This document shows, one piece after another, positions 7,454 through 13,378 of a stretch of 13,378 nt of DNA. The stretch is taken from the NCBI GenBank assembly GCA_003152255.1, contig PLZT01000370.1:1-13378 (forward strand), read 5' to 3'. Under the pieces are notes generated by a model that worked only from the letters and a program-made list of their open reading frames with translations, was not told the origin of the DNA and did not search any database. A program made the translations under genes and the position numbers. This DNA comes from Methylocystaceae bacterium. Lineage in GTDB: Bacteria > Pseudomonadota > Alphaproteobacteria > Rhizobiales > Beijerinckiaceae. Positions within the stretch are counted from its first letter, which is position 1; each line of letters starts with the position of its first letter.

Positions 7454-7469
7454 TTCCGCCTCCCGCGAT

Positions 7470-7490
7470 AAAATCCGCCGGAAACCGGCG
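7470..7490 (-). terminator. Intrinsic terminator of the fhc operon
   Basis: In the minus direction, a CGCCGG/CCGGCG 6-bp stem with a TTT loop (7476-7490) is followed by GATTTTAT (T-run at 7470-7473). It starts 26 bases after the fhcC stop, the normal place for an operon terminator. Confidence 0.6.
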
Positions 7491-7515
7491 CATTAAACCA
7501 CGAGATTAGCGCGGC

Positions 7516-8325
7516 TCAAACTGGGGTCAATATCTCGCCCTTGCCCAACACCCCCGTGTCGCCCGCGAAGCGCCGCAGCTTTTGCGACAGCAGCCGCGAG
7601 GCGCGCCGGCTGTCCTCGGCCAAGGCGCGCGAGAAGAGTCTGGCGAAAGTGAAGTGATGCGCGCCGCAGTCGACATAGGTCGGACCGAAGTCGCCCCCCT
7701 GCGCCAGCACCAGCGACGCCCGCTTGTTGAGATAGCCGATTCGCCCCGTCGTCGCGCCCAGCGCGATGATCGTGCCGGCGATGGCGCGCGCGCCGAGGTC
7801 CGCGCCGGCGTCGCCCTCGATGATGATGAGGCCGCGCCGTAGACGGTCGCCCGCTCTTTGGCCCACATTGCCGCCCACGACGACGCGCCCGCCGGCCATG
7901 CCGACGATCTCGCCGGCCAGCGGCGCGCCGAGAAAGTCGCCGCAATCGCCCCCGATGTCGATTTGGCCGCCGGTCATGCCGCTCGCCGCGAAGGCGCCCG
8001 CGTCGCCCGCGATGGTGATCGTCCCGCCTTGCGCGCCGCGTCCGAGCTGCGCGCCCACGTCGCCCTCGACATGGATCGTAAAGCCCGGCAGCAGCTTGGC
8101 GCCGAGCAGGTCGAAGCGCTCCGAGCCGCCCTCGAAATGCACCACTTGGGGATCGCCGACGCGGACCTTGAAAAGATCGCCGACCTTGGCGTCGACCTTG
8201 GTCGTGCCGATGTCGATCGCCTCGATTTCCTTTTGCGTGCGGCCGACCAACCGGTCCGGCGTCAGCCTGGAGAGGTCGAGTCTTTGCGAGGGCTCCTGAC
8301 GGAGCGCGAAAAGAAACGGCTTCAC
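7516..8325 (-). CDS. fhcC: Formyltransferase/hydrolase complex subunit C (formylmethanofuran dehydrogenase subunit C-like)
   Basis: FhcC is the structural subunit of the cytoplasmic Fhc complex, homologous to archaeal FwdC/FmdC and to the GXGXG domain of glutamate synthase. The 269-residue protein opens with PFLFALRQEPSQRLDLS and then carries successive glycine-rich turns between about residues 82 and 195 (EGDVGAQLG, AGDAGAFAA, GGDCGDFLG, GGNVGQRAG, EGDAGADLG), the mark of a right-handed beta-helix. A C-terminal DCGAHHFTFARLF segment follows. The start is GTG at 8325-8323: it overlaps the fhcD stop in GTGA, gives the family length, and removes a meaningless Arg-rich extension that an ATG start at 8553 inside fhcD would add. 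The ribosome site GGA lies within the fhcD 3' end. It is the last gene of fhcBADC. Confidence 0.95.
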   Translation of the reverse strand: MKPFLFALRQEPSQRLDLSRLTPDRLVGRTQKEIEAIDIGTTKVDAKVGDLFKVRVGDPQVVHFEGGSERFDLLGAKLLPGFTIHVEGDVGAQLGRGAQGGTITIAGDAGAFAASGMTGGQIDIGGDCGDFLGAPLAGEIVGMAGGRVVVGGNVGQRAGDRLRRGLIIIEGDAGADLGARAIAGTIIALGATTGRIGYLNKRASLVLAQGGDFGPTYVDCGAHHFTFARLFSRALAEDSRRASRLLSQKLRRFAGDTGVLGKGEILTPV

Positions 8326-9230
8326 GGCAGGAGATCCTTCAGATGATAGTGGAACGGGCCAAGCTTGCCGCCATAATTGCCGGCGCCGATGCGCTTGGCC
8401 CCATGTTTGGGGCCGAGCGCGATGATCGCCTTGAGGCCGACGCGCATCGCGTCGGCGACGGCGGCGTCGGTCAGGCCGTCGATGACGATCTCCAGCACGC
8501 AGCCGATGTCGGGGTCGAGCACGCTCGTCCCGAGGCCGCTCAGCGTCGGACAATAGGCGTCGTTGGTGGAGGCGCCCATGCCCTTATATTGCGAGCCGAC
8601 CTTCGAGCCGGAGCGGACAATGCCGCCGGGGAAGGGGGTGATCGCGCCGTCGACGCCGCGAATCGCCTCGACGCCCGCCTCGGTCGCCCGCATTGTCGTG
8701 TCCCAATCCTCGCCCATGACGAGAAGATTTCCGCCGCCGACGCATTTCTTGGTGAGGCCGACCTTGCTTTCGACCAGGAATTCCCCGTCCATCACCGGCA
8801 CGCGCCAGTAGCGGCGCCCGTCGAGCGACTTGGATATCTGCCATTTGTCGCCGAACTGCCGCACGGCGTCGCCGACCTTGATCTCGAATTCGCCGTCGAG
8901 CGCGCGGAACACCGCCGTGCCGGGGCAGGTCAAGACGCATTGGCCGAGCCGGTTGACGAGTTGCTTCTCCGCGTCCTTCGACGACATGGCGAACAGCAGC
9001 ACGCGCACGCCGGGACGCCCGTCCGGCGTCTCCTTGACCGAAAGTTCGGCGTCGACGCCGGCCTCGCAGCCGCAGCCGATCACCGAGGTGGCGAAGCCGG
9101 TCATGGTGTGCGCGGCGATCATCGCCCATTTGCGGTTGGGCGCGGTGATGATCAAACCCGTCCCGCTCATCGGGAAGGCTTCCGCGAAACTGTCGTCGAT
9201 GCGGACGCCCTTGCGAACTAGCTGCGGCAT
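8322..9230 (-). CDS. fhcD: Formylmethanofuran--tetrahydromethanopterin N-formyltransferase
   Basis: This 302-residue subunit is the bacterial version of archaeal formyltransferase Ftr. It works in the oxidative direction: it takes the formyl group from N5-formyl-tetrahydromethanopterin and gives it to methanofuran (a polyglutamylated form in methylotrophs). The family is recognised by the N-terminal RIDDSFAEAFPMSGTGLIITA, the IGCGCEAG segment, the CVLTCPGTAVFRAL block, PFPGGIVRSGSKVGSQYKGM and the C-terminal GAGNYGGKLGPFHYHL. Length matches Ftr (about 297-305). The ATG at 9230 has GGAGG four bases upstream, inside the end of fhcA, and the two genes overlap by 13 bases. The pathway role follows from established work on Methylorubrum extorquens; there is no sign of damage. 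Confidence 0.98.
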   Translation of the reverse strand: MPQLVRKGVRIDDSFAEAFPMSGTGLIITAPNRKWAMIAAHTMTGFATSVIGCGCEAGVDAELSVKETPDGRPGVRVLLFAMSSKDAEKQLVNRLGQCVLTCPGTAVFRALDGEFEIKVGDAVRQFGDKWQISKSLDGRRYWRVPVMDGEFLVESKVGLTKKCVGGGNLLVMGEDWDTTMRATEAGVEAIRGVDGAITPFPGGIVRSGSKVGSQYKGMGASTNDAYCPTLSGLGTSVLDPDIGCVLEIVIDGLTDAAVADAMRVGLKAIIALGPKHGAKRIGAGNYGGKLGPFHYHLKDLLP

Positions 9231-10855
9231 GGAACCTCCGCGAAAGCCTGCGACGCCGGCAGCGCCTCATCCTCGACCCTGAATATGTCGCGCGGCAGAC
9301 CGTAGAGATCCTCGTAATAGCTGTCGAGACGCTTGTTGATGGTCTTATTATATTCCGGCTTCACATGCAGCGTCTTGCCGCGCGTGTAGCGGGCGACGTC
9401 GCCGTTTCGCACAACGAGTTCGCCGTCCTTGAACACGTAAGCCGCGTGGCGGAACATTTCGGCGCGGTCCTTCTCGTTCGTCTTGTAGACCGCGACATCG
9501 GCGACCGAGCCCGCTCCGAGCGAGCCGCGATCCTCGAAGCCATAGAGCTTGCGCGGCGCGGCGCGGGTCATCGTGGCGATCTCGTAAATCGTATATTCAC
9601 GCTTGATCGCGGGCAGGTTGGTCAGCGCCACGACATCCGCCGGCAGGCGCGAAAGCCATTGCGCGCGCTTGTCGGCGCTCATCAGCAGCGCGAACACTTC
9701 CGGATAAGTGGTGAAGGGCGCGCCATTGGGATGGTCCGTCGTGAAGAACACCCGCATCGGATCGTTTGTGAGCAGGAACAGCTCCAGCCCCGCCGCCCAT
9801 TGCACCGCGTTGAAGAAGTCCGAGACGCGATAGGAATAGGGCAGCACGCCAGCGCCATTGCCCTCGGCGTCGAGGATCACGCCCTTCTTCGGGCGCGCGC
9901 CGGGGAGGCTGTTGAACTGCTTCATCACATCGGACGAAATCGTCACGATGTCGGCGAACATCACCTGTCCAACGTCGACGGTGACGTTCGGGTTGGCGTT
10001 GATCTTCTCGGCGAATTGCGCCGCCGCCGAGGAGAAGCCGTTCTTGCCTTCCTTGCCATAGGCGTAAAATTGCACGTGAGCGAGATGCAGCGGCAAGCCT
10101 TGCGACGCGTCGATCGTGGCGAGCGCCGTCTCGACATTGCCGGGAAGGCCGAGATTGTTCATGTGCAGATGCAGCGGATGGCGAATGCCAGTGGCGTTCA
10201 CGGCGCGCTGCATGCGCTGGAAAATCTCGCGCGAGGTGAGGCCGTATTCCGGCACCACGTCGTCGAGCGAGAAGGCCCGCACATTCTTCTTGAATGCGTC
10301 GACGCCGCCGGCGTTCACGCATTTGATGCCGATGGCCCGCGTCGCTTCCAGCGTCGCGCCGATATAATCCTGCACGACGTTCGGGCTCTCATTGTCGCGG
10401 AACGACGCCAGCACGAAAGGCTCGTTGCCGAGCACGGTCAGGAACGCCTTGTCGATGATCGGAATGTCCGACAATTCGAGATGGGCGTGCAGCGCATGAT
10501 GCGGCGACACGGCCGGCTCGATCACCGTGGTGTAGCCCATTTGCGCATAGAGCCGGCCGGTCTGGAAGGTCGACCAGCCCGCCGTCGACAAAGGCGTCGC
10601 GGCGGGGCGCGCCTTATGGGCGCGATGCGCCTCGGGCAGCAGCAGCCGCGCGGTGTTCACGCTGCCGCCGGCGATATGGGAATGGATGTCGATGGCGCCG
10701 GCCATGACGACATGGCCGGTAACGTCATGCGTCACGTCGGGCTTGCGCCCGTCCGGGCGCGCGACGACGCGGCCGTCCTCGAAATAAACGTCGCCAACGC
10801 CGTCGGTCCCGTTGACGGGATCGACCACATGGCCGCCGGAAAGGCAGGTCAGCAC
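9218..10855 (-). CDS. fhcA: Formyltransferase/hydrolase complex subunit A (formylmethanofuran hydrolase)
   Basis: A 545-residue amidohydrolase-superfamily subunit homologous to FwdA/FmdA, which hydrolyses formylmethanofuran to formate and methanofuran. The first metal-binding pair is His58-x-His60 (AIDIHSHIAGG), the position of the carboxylated lysine of FwdA is matched by Lys178 (IGIKCVNAGG), a second pair is His229-x-His231 (PLHLHMNNLG), and Asp374 lies in TTDHPNGAPF. These agree with a binuclear metal site. The start is GTG at 10855-10853, overlapping fhcB by 7 bases; it gives MLTCLSGGHVVDPVNG, the normal N-terminus for this family. The 549-codon open frame on the opposite strand is a shadow. 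Expected to act in the cytoplasm as part of the FhcABCD complex, whose formate output feeds formate dehydrogenase or assimilation. Confidence 0.98.
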   Translation of the reverse strand: MLTCLSGGHVVDPVNGTDGVGDVYFEDGRVVARPDGRKPDVTHDVTGHVVMAGAIDIHSHIAGGSVNTARLLLPEAHRAHKARPAATPLSTAGWSTFQTGRLYAQMGYTTVIEPAVSPHHALHAHLELSDIPIIDKAFLTVLGNEPFVLASFRDNESPNVVQDYIGATLEATRAIGIKCVNAGGVDAFKKNVRAFSLDDVVPEYGLTSREIFQRMQRAVNATGIRHPLHLHMNNLGLPGNVETALATIDASQGLPLHLAHVQFYAYGKEGKNGFSSAAAQFAEKINANPNVTVDVGQVMFADIVTISSDVMKQFNSLPGARPKKGVILDAEGNGAGVLPYSYRVSDFFNAVQWAAGLELFLLTNDPMRVFFTTDHPNGAPFTTYPEVFALLMSADKRAQWLSRLPADVVALTNLPAIKREYTIYEIATMTRAAPRKLYGFEDRGSLGAGSVADVAVYKTNEKDRAEMFRHAAYVFKDGELVVRNGDVARYTRGKTLHVKPEYNKTINKRLDSYYEDLYGLPRDIFRVEDEALPASQAFAEVPCRS

Positions 10856-11946
10856 GGCACATCCTCCGAAAATCTTGCGCTGATGGCGTCGATGACTTCC
10901 GCGACGCTGGGCGCCTCGCTCGGCGCCTTGGCGCGGCGCAGCACGAATGAACTGGTTTCTTGCGCGAGCTCCACGGCGTCATGCGTCTCGCCGGGGCGCC
11001 CGACCTCGATGTAAAGCCCGCGCGCGGCGCCGGCGCCCTCGGGCGCGAGCGTGATCAGCGGCACGTCGTCCCGCGTCCAAGTCGGCGCTTCGCCGCCATG
11101 GGCGGAAATCCACAGCGCGGCGTCGGCCTCGCCGCTGTCGACCAGCCGGCGCGCGTCGAAACGCCAGGGGTCGTGCTCGGGATAGCCGCGGCCAAAACCG
11201 GTGCGCGGCGGAAAGCCGGTCATCCAACCGCCGACCTGCACGACGCCCGAGGCGCCGCCGCGCGCGCCGATCGGCACGCCGGTGAAGCGGGTGTTCGCGT
11301 TGAGGTCGGTGACAAGGCCTTGCAGCGCCTCGACCGTGAGGCCGTCGATCGCCGAGGCGCTCCAGACGACGGCGCCGAAGCGCGCGGCCTTCAGCGTCGC
11401 GGCGTAGGCGTCGATTTTCTTGGCGGCGGCGCCGTTGAGCGCGATCGGCCGGCCGCCGACGCGGGCGCGAATCGCCAAAAGCAGGCCCGGCAAGGCCTGC
11501 GGCGTCGCGGCGATGGTCTCGATCTCCACGCCTTCGACCTTGGCCTCGTTGCGCTTGGGGCCAAGCCACAAGATCTTGCGCGGCGCGGCGTCGTTGAAGC
11601 GCGCCGGCTCGCCCAGCGCCAGACGCTCGAACAGCGCCGGCCAATGTTCGGTGAGGCCGGGGCCGACCAGCAGCACGACGTCGGCGCGCGCTCTAGCCTC
11701 GGCCGGAGTGGTGATGAACATGCCGAAGGAGCGCGTCACGTCGAGATCGTTGAAAATCTCGTCCGACGCGAGATGGTCGTAGGCGCCGCGCAGCCGCTCG
11801 GCGAGCAGAATCGCGGCGCGCGCGCCGGCCGCGTCGGTCGCGAGCCCCGCGACCACTGGAAATTTCGCGCCGCCCAAGATTTTCGCGGCGTGTTGATAGG
11901 CGTCCTCTATAGCGATAGGCGCCCCGTCGAGCGTTGCTTTGCTCAT
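10849..11946 (-). CDS. fhcB: Formyltransferase/hydrolase complex subunit B (formylmethanofuran dehydrogenase subunit B-like)
   Basis: FhcB is the degenerate bacterial relative of the tungsten/molybdenum subunit FwdB/FmdB; in methylotrophs it is thought to be structural because the complex hydrolyses rather than oxidises. The 365-residue protein retains ALASDEIFNDL-like, WSASAIDGL and TGVPIGARGGASGVVQVGGWMTGFPPRTGF segments of the family. Its only cysteine is the last residue, so it has neither an iron-sulfur CxxC cluster nor a cysteine ligand for a pterin-bound metal. The start is ATG at 11946, preceded by CAGGG; the open frame continues upstream to 12342 but that part is Arg-rich, non-family sequence and overlaps the regulatory region. 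First gene of the operon, divergent from pqqA. Confidence 0.95.
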   Translation of the reverse strand: MSKATLDGAPIAIEDAYQHAAKILGGAKFPVVAGLATDAAGARAAILLAERLRGAYDHLASDEIFNDLDVTRSFGMFITTPAEARARADVVLLVGPGLTEHWPALFERLALGEPARFNDAAPRKILWLGPKRNEAKVEGVEIETIAATPQALPGLLLAIRARVGGRPIALNGAAAKKIDAYAATLKAARFGAVVWSASAIDGLTVEALQGLVTDLNANTRFTGVPIGARGGASGVVQVGGWMTGFPPRTGFGRGYPEHDPWRFDARRLVDSGEADAALWISAHGGEAPTWTRDDVPLITLAPEGAGAARGLYIEVGRPGETHDAVELAQETSSFVLRRAKAPSEAPSVAEVIDAISARFSEDVPC

Positions 11947-11976
11947 TCTTAACCCTGCCGGTGTTCCCGTCCCTCG

Positions 11977-12006
11977 CGCGCCGCGTTCGGCTGTCTTCGC
12001 GGCGCG
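11977..12006 (-). promoter_or_regulatory. GC-only stem-loop in the fhc operon leader
   Basis: CGCGCCGCG (11977-11985) and CGCGGCGCG (11998-12006) are perfect inverse copies around a 12-base loop, placed 31-60 bases upstream of the fhcB ATG. If the promoter is upstream near 12066-12094 this lies in the mRNA leader as a very stable 9-bp helix. There is no T-run after it, so it is more likely a stabilising or regulatory element than a terminator. Confidence 0.45.
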
Positions 12007-12065
12007 GCAAGGCGCTTGAAAACAACCGCGTCGCCTGTCAGAGTGGCGTCGACGCGTCGCGATCA

Positions 12066-12094
12066 TGCCTAGCAGCCGCGACGCCCGCTGTCGA
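12066..12094 (-). promoter_or_regulatory. Candidate sigma70-type promoter of the fhc operon
   Basis: In the minus direction, TCGACA (12094-12089) and TAGGCA (12071-12066) are separated by exactly 17 bases. The match to TTGACA is good, that to TATAAT is weak. It would give a leader of about 110 bases containing the GC-only stem. No experimental start site can be inferred from sequence alone. Confidence 0.25.
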
Positions 12095-12196
12095 GACTTC
12101 GCCACGCGACATTTGTGCATTGTTTCGGATTCGCCCGAGCGGAAGACGAGGCGATTCGTCCCTCGATTTTGGAACCGCCGACGCGAGGAGCGCGCG

Positions 12197-12252
12197 ATGC
12201 GCGCCGATGCGTTTTGACCCGAGAAATACGCGCGCGGATGCGCGAAAATGCG
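12197..12252 (+). repeat. Paired direct repeat, likely regulator-binding sites
   Basis: The 15-base element ATGCGCGnnnATGCG occurs twice, at 12197-12211 (spacer CCG) and 12238-12252 (spacer AAA). Its two ATGCG halves start exactly 10 bases apart in each copy, and the copies are 41 bases apart, so all four halves lie near the same helix face. Each copy is preceded by CGCGCG. An inverted GCGCAT follows at 12274-12279. The position upstream of the TATGAT box suits an activator of the pqqA-like gene, or a shared regulator with fhc. Confidence 0.45.
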
Positions 12253-12282
12253 CGCGACGCCGAATTGCGCCGGGCGCATGGC

Positions 12283-12288
12283 TATGAT
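12283..12288 (+). promoter_or_regulatory. Candidate -10 box for the pqqA-like gene
   Basis: TATGAT is a good -10 match about 112 bases upstream of the pqqA start codon. No TTGACA-like -35 sits 16-18 bases upstream (TTGCGC is only 12 bases away), which would fit an activator-dependent promoter using the repeats just upstream. Start-site position is unproven. Confidence 0.3.
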
Positions 12289-12399
12289 AGACAACCGGCG
12301 AGCTCGAATCTGCGGGACGCGGCGAAAGCGCAAAGCCTTCAATCGCGAAACAAAGCAGGACGAGGCGCTCGTTCTAGAGTTCCAACCGGAGGAAACACA

Positions 12400-12477
12400 A
12401 TGGCCTGGACCACCCCTGTGATCGTCGAAGTCTGCGTCGGCATGGAAATCACTTCCTACGAATCCGCTGAATTCTAA
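12400..12477 (+). CDS. pqqA: PqqA-like pyrroloquinoline quinone precursor peptide
   Basis: A 25-residue peptide that matches PqqA, the ribosomal precursor whose Glu and Tyr side chains are joined by the radical-SAM enzyme PqqE (with PqqD) and then excised to make PQQ, the cofactor of periplasmic methanol dehydrogenases. The key residues are Glu16 and Tyr20 in VGMEITSYESAEF, with the required three-residue spacing. The N-terminus MAWTTPVIVEVCVG also resembles the Methylorubrum PqqA, which as I recall it ends about four residues later (YESAEIDTFN); here the stop follows SAEF. The start is very well supported by GGAGG at 12388-12392, seven bases before the ATG. No pqqB-E genes follow: the next gene is a cytochrome c peroxidase behind a terminator. 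It may be a second copy or the lone precursor gene. The gene is too short for ordinary ORF calling. Confidence 0.88.
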   Translation: MAWTTPVIVEVCVGMEITSYESAEF

Positions 12478-12496
12478 AGCTTTCGCGGATCAGCGC

Positions 12497-12518
12497 GCCT
12501 GGTCTTTAAAGACTAGGC
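12497..12518 (+). other. 22-base hairpin just downstream of pqqA
   Basis: GCCTGGTCT and AGACTAGGC form a 9-bp stem (one G-U pair) around a UUAA tetraloop, 19 bases after the pqqA stop. No T-run follows, so it is not an intrinsic terminator by itself. A 3'-stabilising hairpin that keeps the short pqqA transcript abundant is a reasonable reading. Confidence 0.5.
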
Positions 12519-12533
12519 CACCGACAGCAATGC

Positions 12534-12602
12534 AAGCCGGCGCGGAGCCGAATAGCCTTTACTTGGGTTGTTCTGGTTTCGCTAGCCGGCTTTTGTTTTG
12601 TT
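12534..12602 (+). terminator. Intrinsic terminator after the pqqA-like gene
   Basis: AAGCCGGC (12534-12541) pairs perfectly with GCCGGCTT (12585-12592). Inside it GCGGAGCC (12542-12549) can pair with GGTTTCGC (12575-12582) using some G-U pairs, leaving a two-base bulge. The stem runs directly into TTTTGTTTTGTT. This would end a pqqA-only transcript and separate it from the peroxidase gene. Confidence 0.65.
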
Positions 12603-12686
12603 CGTGCCATAAAACTTGAGATTCCCAAATATTGGCGAAGCGAGCCGCGCGGCGGGGTTCTATGGCCATGGCTGATGGGGGCGACA

Positions 12687-13378
12687 ATGCGTAAGCAACC
12701 TATTTTACAACTAGTTGTATCGACCATGACCGTCGCGGGCCTATTGCTCGCCAGCTCTATTCGCGGCCCTGTTCTGGCGGAGTCGGCTCATCCCGCCGTC
12801 GATGCGAAAAAGCTGATCGAGGAGGCCAAGACGGCGGGTCTGGCGCCCTTGCCGGCAGTCCCGGCGCCCGCCGACGCAACCGCCGAGGCGCGCATAACCC
12901 TCGGACGGCGCTTGTTTTACGAGAACCGCGTGTCGCAGGACGGCAATGTGAGCTGCGGCCATTGTCACCAGGCCGATCTCGCCGCCAGCGACGGCCTGCC
13001 CAAGGCGATCGGCGTGTTCGGCAAGGTCAATCCGCGCAACGCCCCGTCGATTTTCAACGCCGGTCTGCAATTCAAGCAACATTGGCGCGGCGACCGCGAA
13101 TCCCTGGAGGATCAGGCCGAAAAATCGCTGACCGGCGCGGCGAGTTTCGGCAATCCGGATTTCGCCGCGGTTAAGGCGAAGCTCCTTGAAATTCCGGGAT
13201 ATAAAGAGGCTTTCGCCAAGGCCTTCCCCGGCGATCCCGATCCCATCAGCTCGAAGAACTTTGGTCTCGCGGTCGCCGCCTTCGAGCGCACGCTGTTGAC
13301 GCCGAGCCGCTACGACGCCTTCCTCGCCGGCGACGCCAAGGCGCTGTCGGCGACGGAGCAGGCGGGTCTGCACAAATT
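12687..13378 (+). CDS. Exported di-haem cytochrome c peroxidase / MauG-family protein, 3' end outside window
   Basis: The first 230 codons of a periplasmic c-type cytochrome of the bacterial cytochrome c peroxidase/MauG family. A signal peptide (basic MRKQ start, hydrophobic core, PVLA before ES) would be cut after about Ala31. The first haem site is CGHCH (Cys90, Cys93, His94) in LFYENRVSQDGNVSCGHCH, followed by RNAPSIFNAG, HWRGDRESLEDQAEKSL and FERTLLTPSRYDAFLAG, all family landmarks. The text stops at ATEQAGLHK, just before where the second CxxCH should come, so the protein is cut by the window edge, not broken. The family reduces hydrogen peroxide with electrons from small cytochromes, or (MauG) oxidises a protein substrate to build a cofactor; which applies cannot be decided from this half. 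ATG at 12687 follows GGGGG; an in-frame ATG at 12675 is an alternative. Confidence 0.92.
   Translation, partial: MRKQPILQLVVSTMTVAGLLLASSIRGPVLAESAHPAVDAKKLIEEAKTAGLAPLPAVPAPADATAEARITLGRRLFYENRVSQDGNVSCGHCHQADLAASDGLPKAIGVFGKVNPRNAPSIFNAGLQFKQHWRGDRESLEDQAEKSLTGAASFGNPDFAAVKAKLLEIPGYKEAFAKAFPGDPDPISSKNFGLAVAAFERTLLTPSRYDAFLAGDAKALSATEQAGLHK

Larger units (their letters stand above)
11947..12399. promoter_or_regulatory. 453-bp divergent regulatory region between fhcB and pqqA
   Basis: No believable gene is present; the open frames that cross it are Arg-rich shadows. From left to right it holds the fhc leader with a GC-only hairpin (11977-12006), a 10-bp palindrome GCGTCGACGC near 12044-12053, a candidate fhc promoter (12066-12094), a quieter stretch to 12190, a twice-repeated ATGCGCG-containing element (12197-12252), an inverted GCGCAT half-site (12274-12279), a TATGAT candidate -10 box (12283-12288), and the ~105-base pqqA leader with a small GGACGAG/CTCGTTC hairpin (12358-12374) just before the ribosome site. 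Confidence 0.6.

Noticed and set aside
8326..8553. Upstream continuation of the fhcC reading frame to an ATG at 8553
   Set aside because: It is the shadow frame of the fhcD 3' end; the GTG at 8325 gives normal FhcC length and a coupled GTGA junction.
9365..11014. 549-codon plus-strand open frame opposite fhcA and the end of fhcB
   Set aside because: The minus strand carries unmistakable FhcA and FhcB; the antisense translation is Arg/His-rich with no family features.
11947..12342. Upstream continuation of the fhcB reading frame (about 130 extra residues)
   Set aside because: It is Arg-rich, unlike FhcB proteins, overlaps the regulatory repeats, and a good ribosome site precedes the ATG at 11946.
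12614..12630. Possible FNR-like box (TTGAG...CCAAA) upstream of the peroxidase gene
   Set aside because: Only one half-site resembles TTGAT; the other does not match ATCAA, so it is not supportable.
12741..13373. 210-codon minus-strand open frame opposite the cytochrome gene
   Set aside because: The plus strand shows a signal peptide, CxxCH and cytochrome c peroxidase landmarks; the antisense frame has none.

Overview
The window looks like chromosomal DNA from a GC-rich, methylotrophic alphaproteobacterium, most likely a type II methanotroph of the Methylocystis/Methylosinus kind. Three things point there: a complete fhcB-fhcA-fhcD-fhcC operon for tetrahydromethanopterin-linked formaldehyde oxidation, a PqqA peptide that resembles the Methylobacterium/Methylorubrum version from memory, and an sdhE-mfd pair of alphaproteobacterial type. 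The genus is an inference; no 16S rRNA or methane/methanol dehydrogenase gene lies in the window.

Left part (1-6152). The minus strand carries sdhE followed by mfd with a 4-base overlap; mfd runs off the left edge. Diverging from sdhE on the plus strand are a DJ-1/PfpI protein resembling isonitrile hydratase, then leuD (leucine biosynthesis), then an lptB-type ABC ATPase with an unusually long N-terminal extension.

Middle part (6153-7515). Three small minus-strand genes follow: a 55-residue Flp-type pilin behind a leader with a 10-bp inverted repeat, a Prx5-like peroxiredoxin with a single cysteine, and a 71-residue conserved four-cysteine protein of unknown function. The pilin is too short to appear in an ordinary long-ORF search.

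Right part (7516-13378). The fhcBADC operon is transcribed leftward with all gene junctions overlapping (7, 13 and 4 bases) and ends in a hairpin terminator. Its product, the formyltransferase/hydrolase complex, moves the formyl group from formyl-tetrahydromethanopterin to methanofuran and hydrolyses it to formate. Diverging from it across a 453-bp regulatory region is a 25-codon pqqA-like gene with the Glu-x3-Tyr pair that is crosslinked to make PQQ. No other pqq gene is present. pqqA is followed by a compact hairpin and a strong intrinsic terminator, then by an exported di-haem cytochrome c peroxidase/MauG-family gene cut by the right edge.

The part most worth attention is the fhcB-pqqA intergenic region. 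It holds a twice-repeated 15-bp element with half-sites exactly 10 bp apart, a 9-bp GC-only stem in the fhc leader, and the orphan pqqA itself. No mobile element, CRISPR array, tRNA or rRNA was seen.
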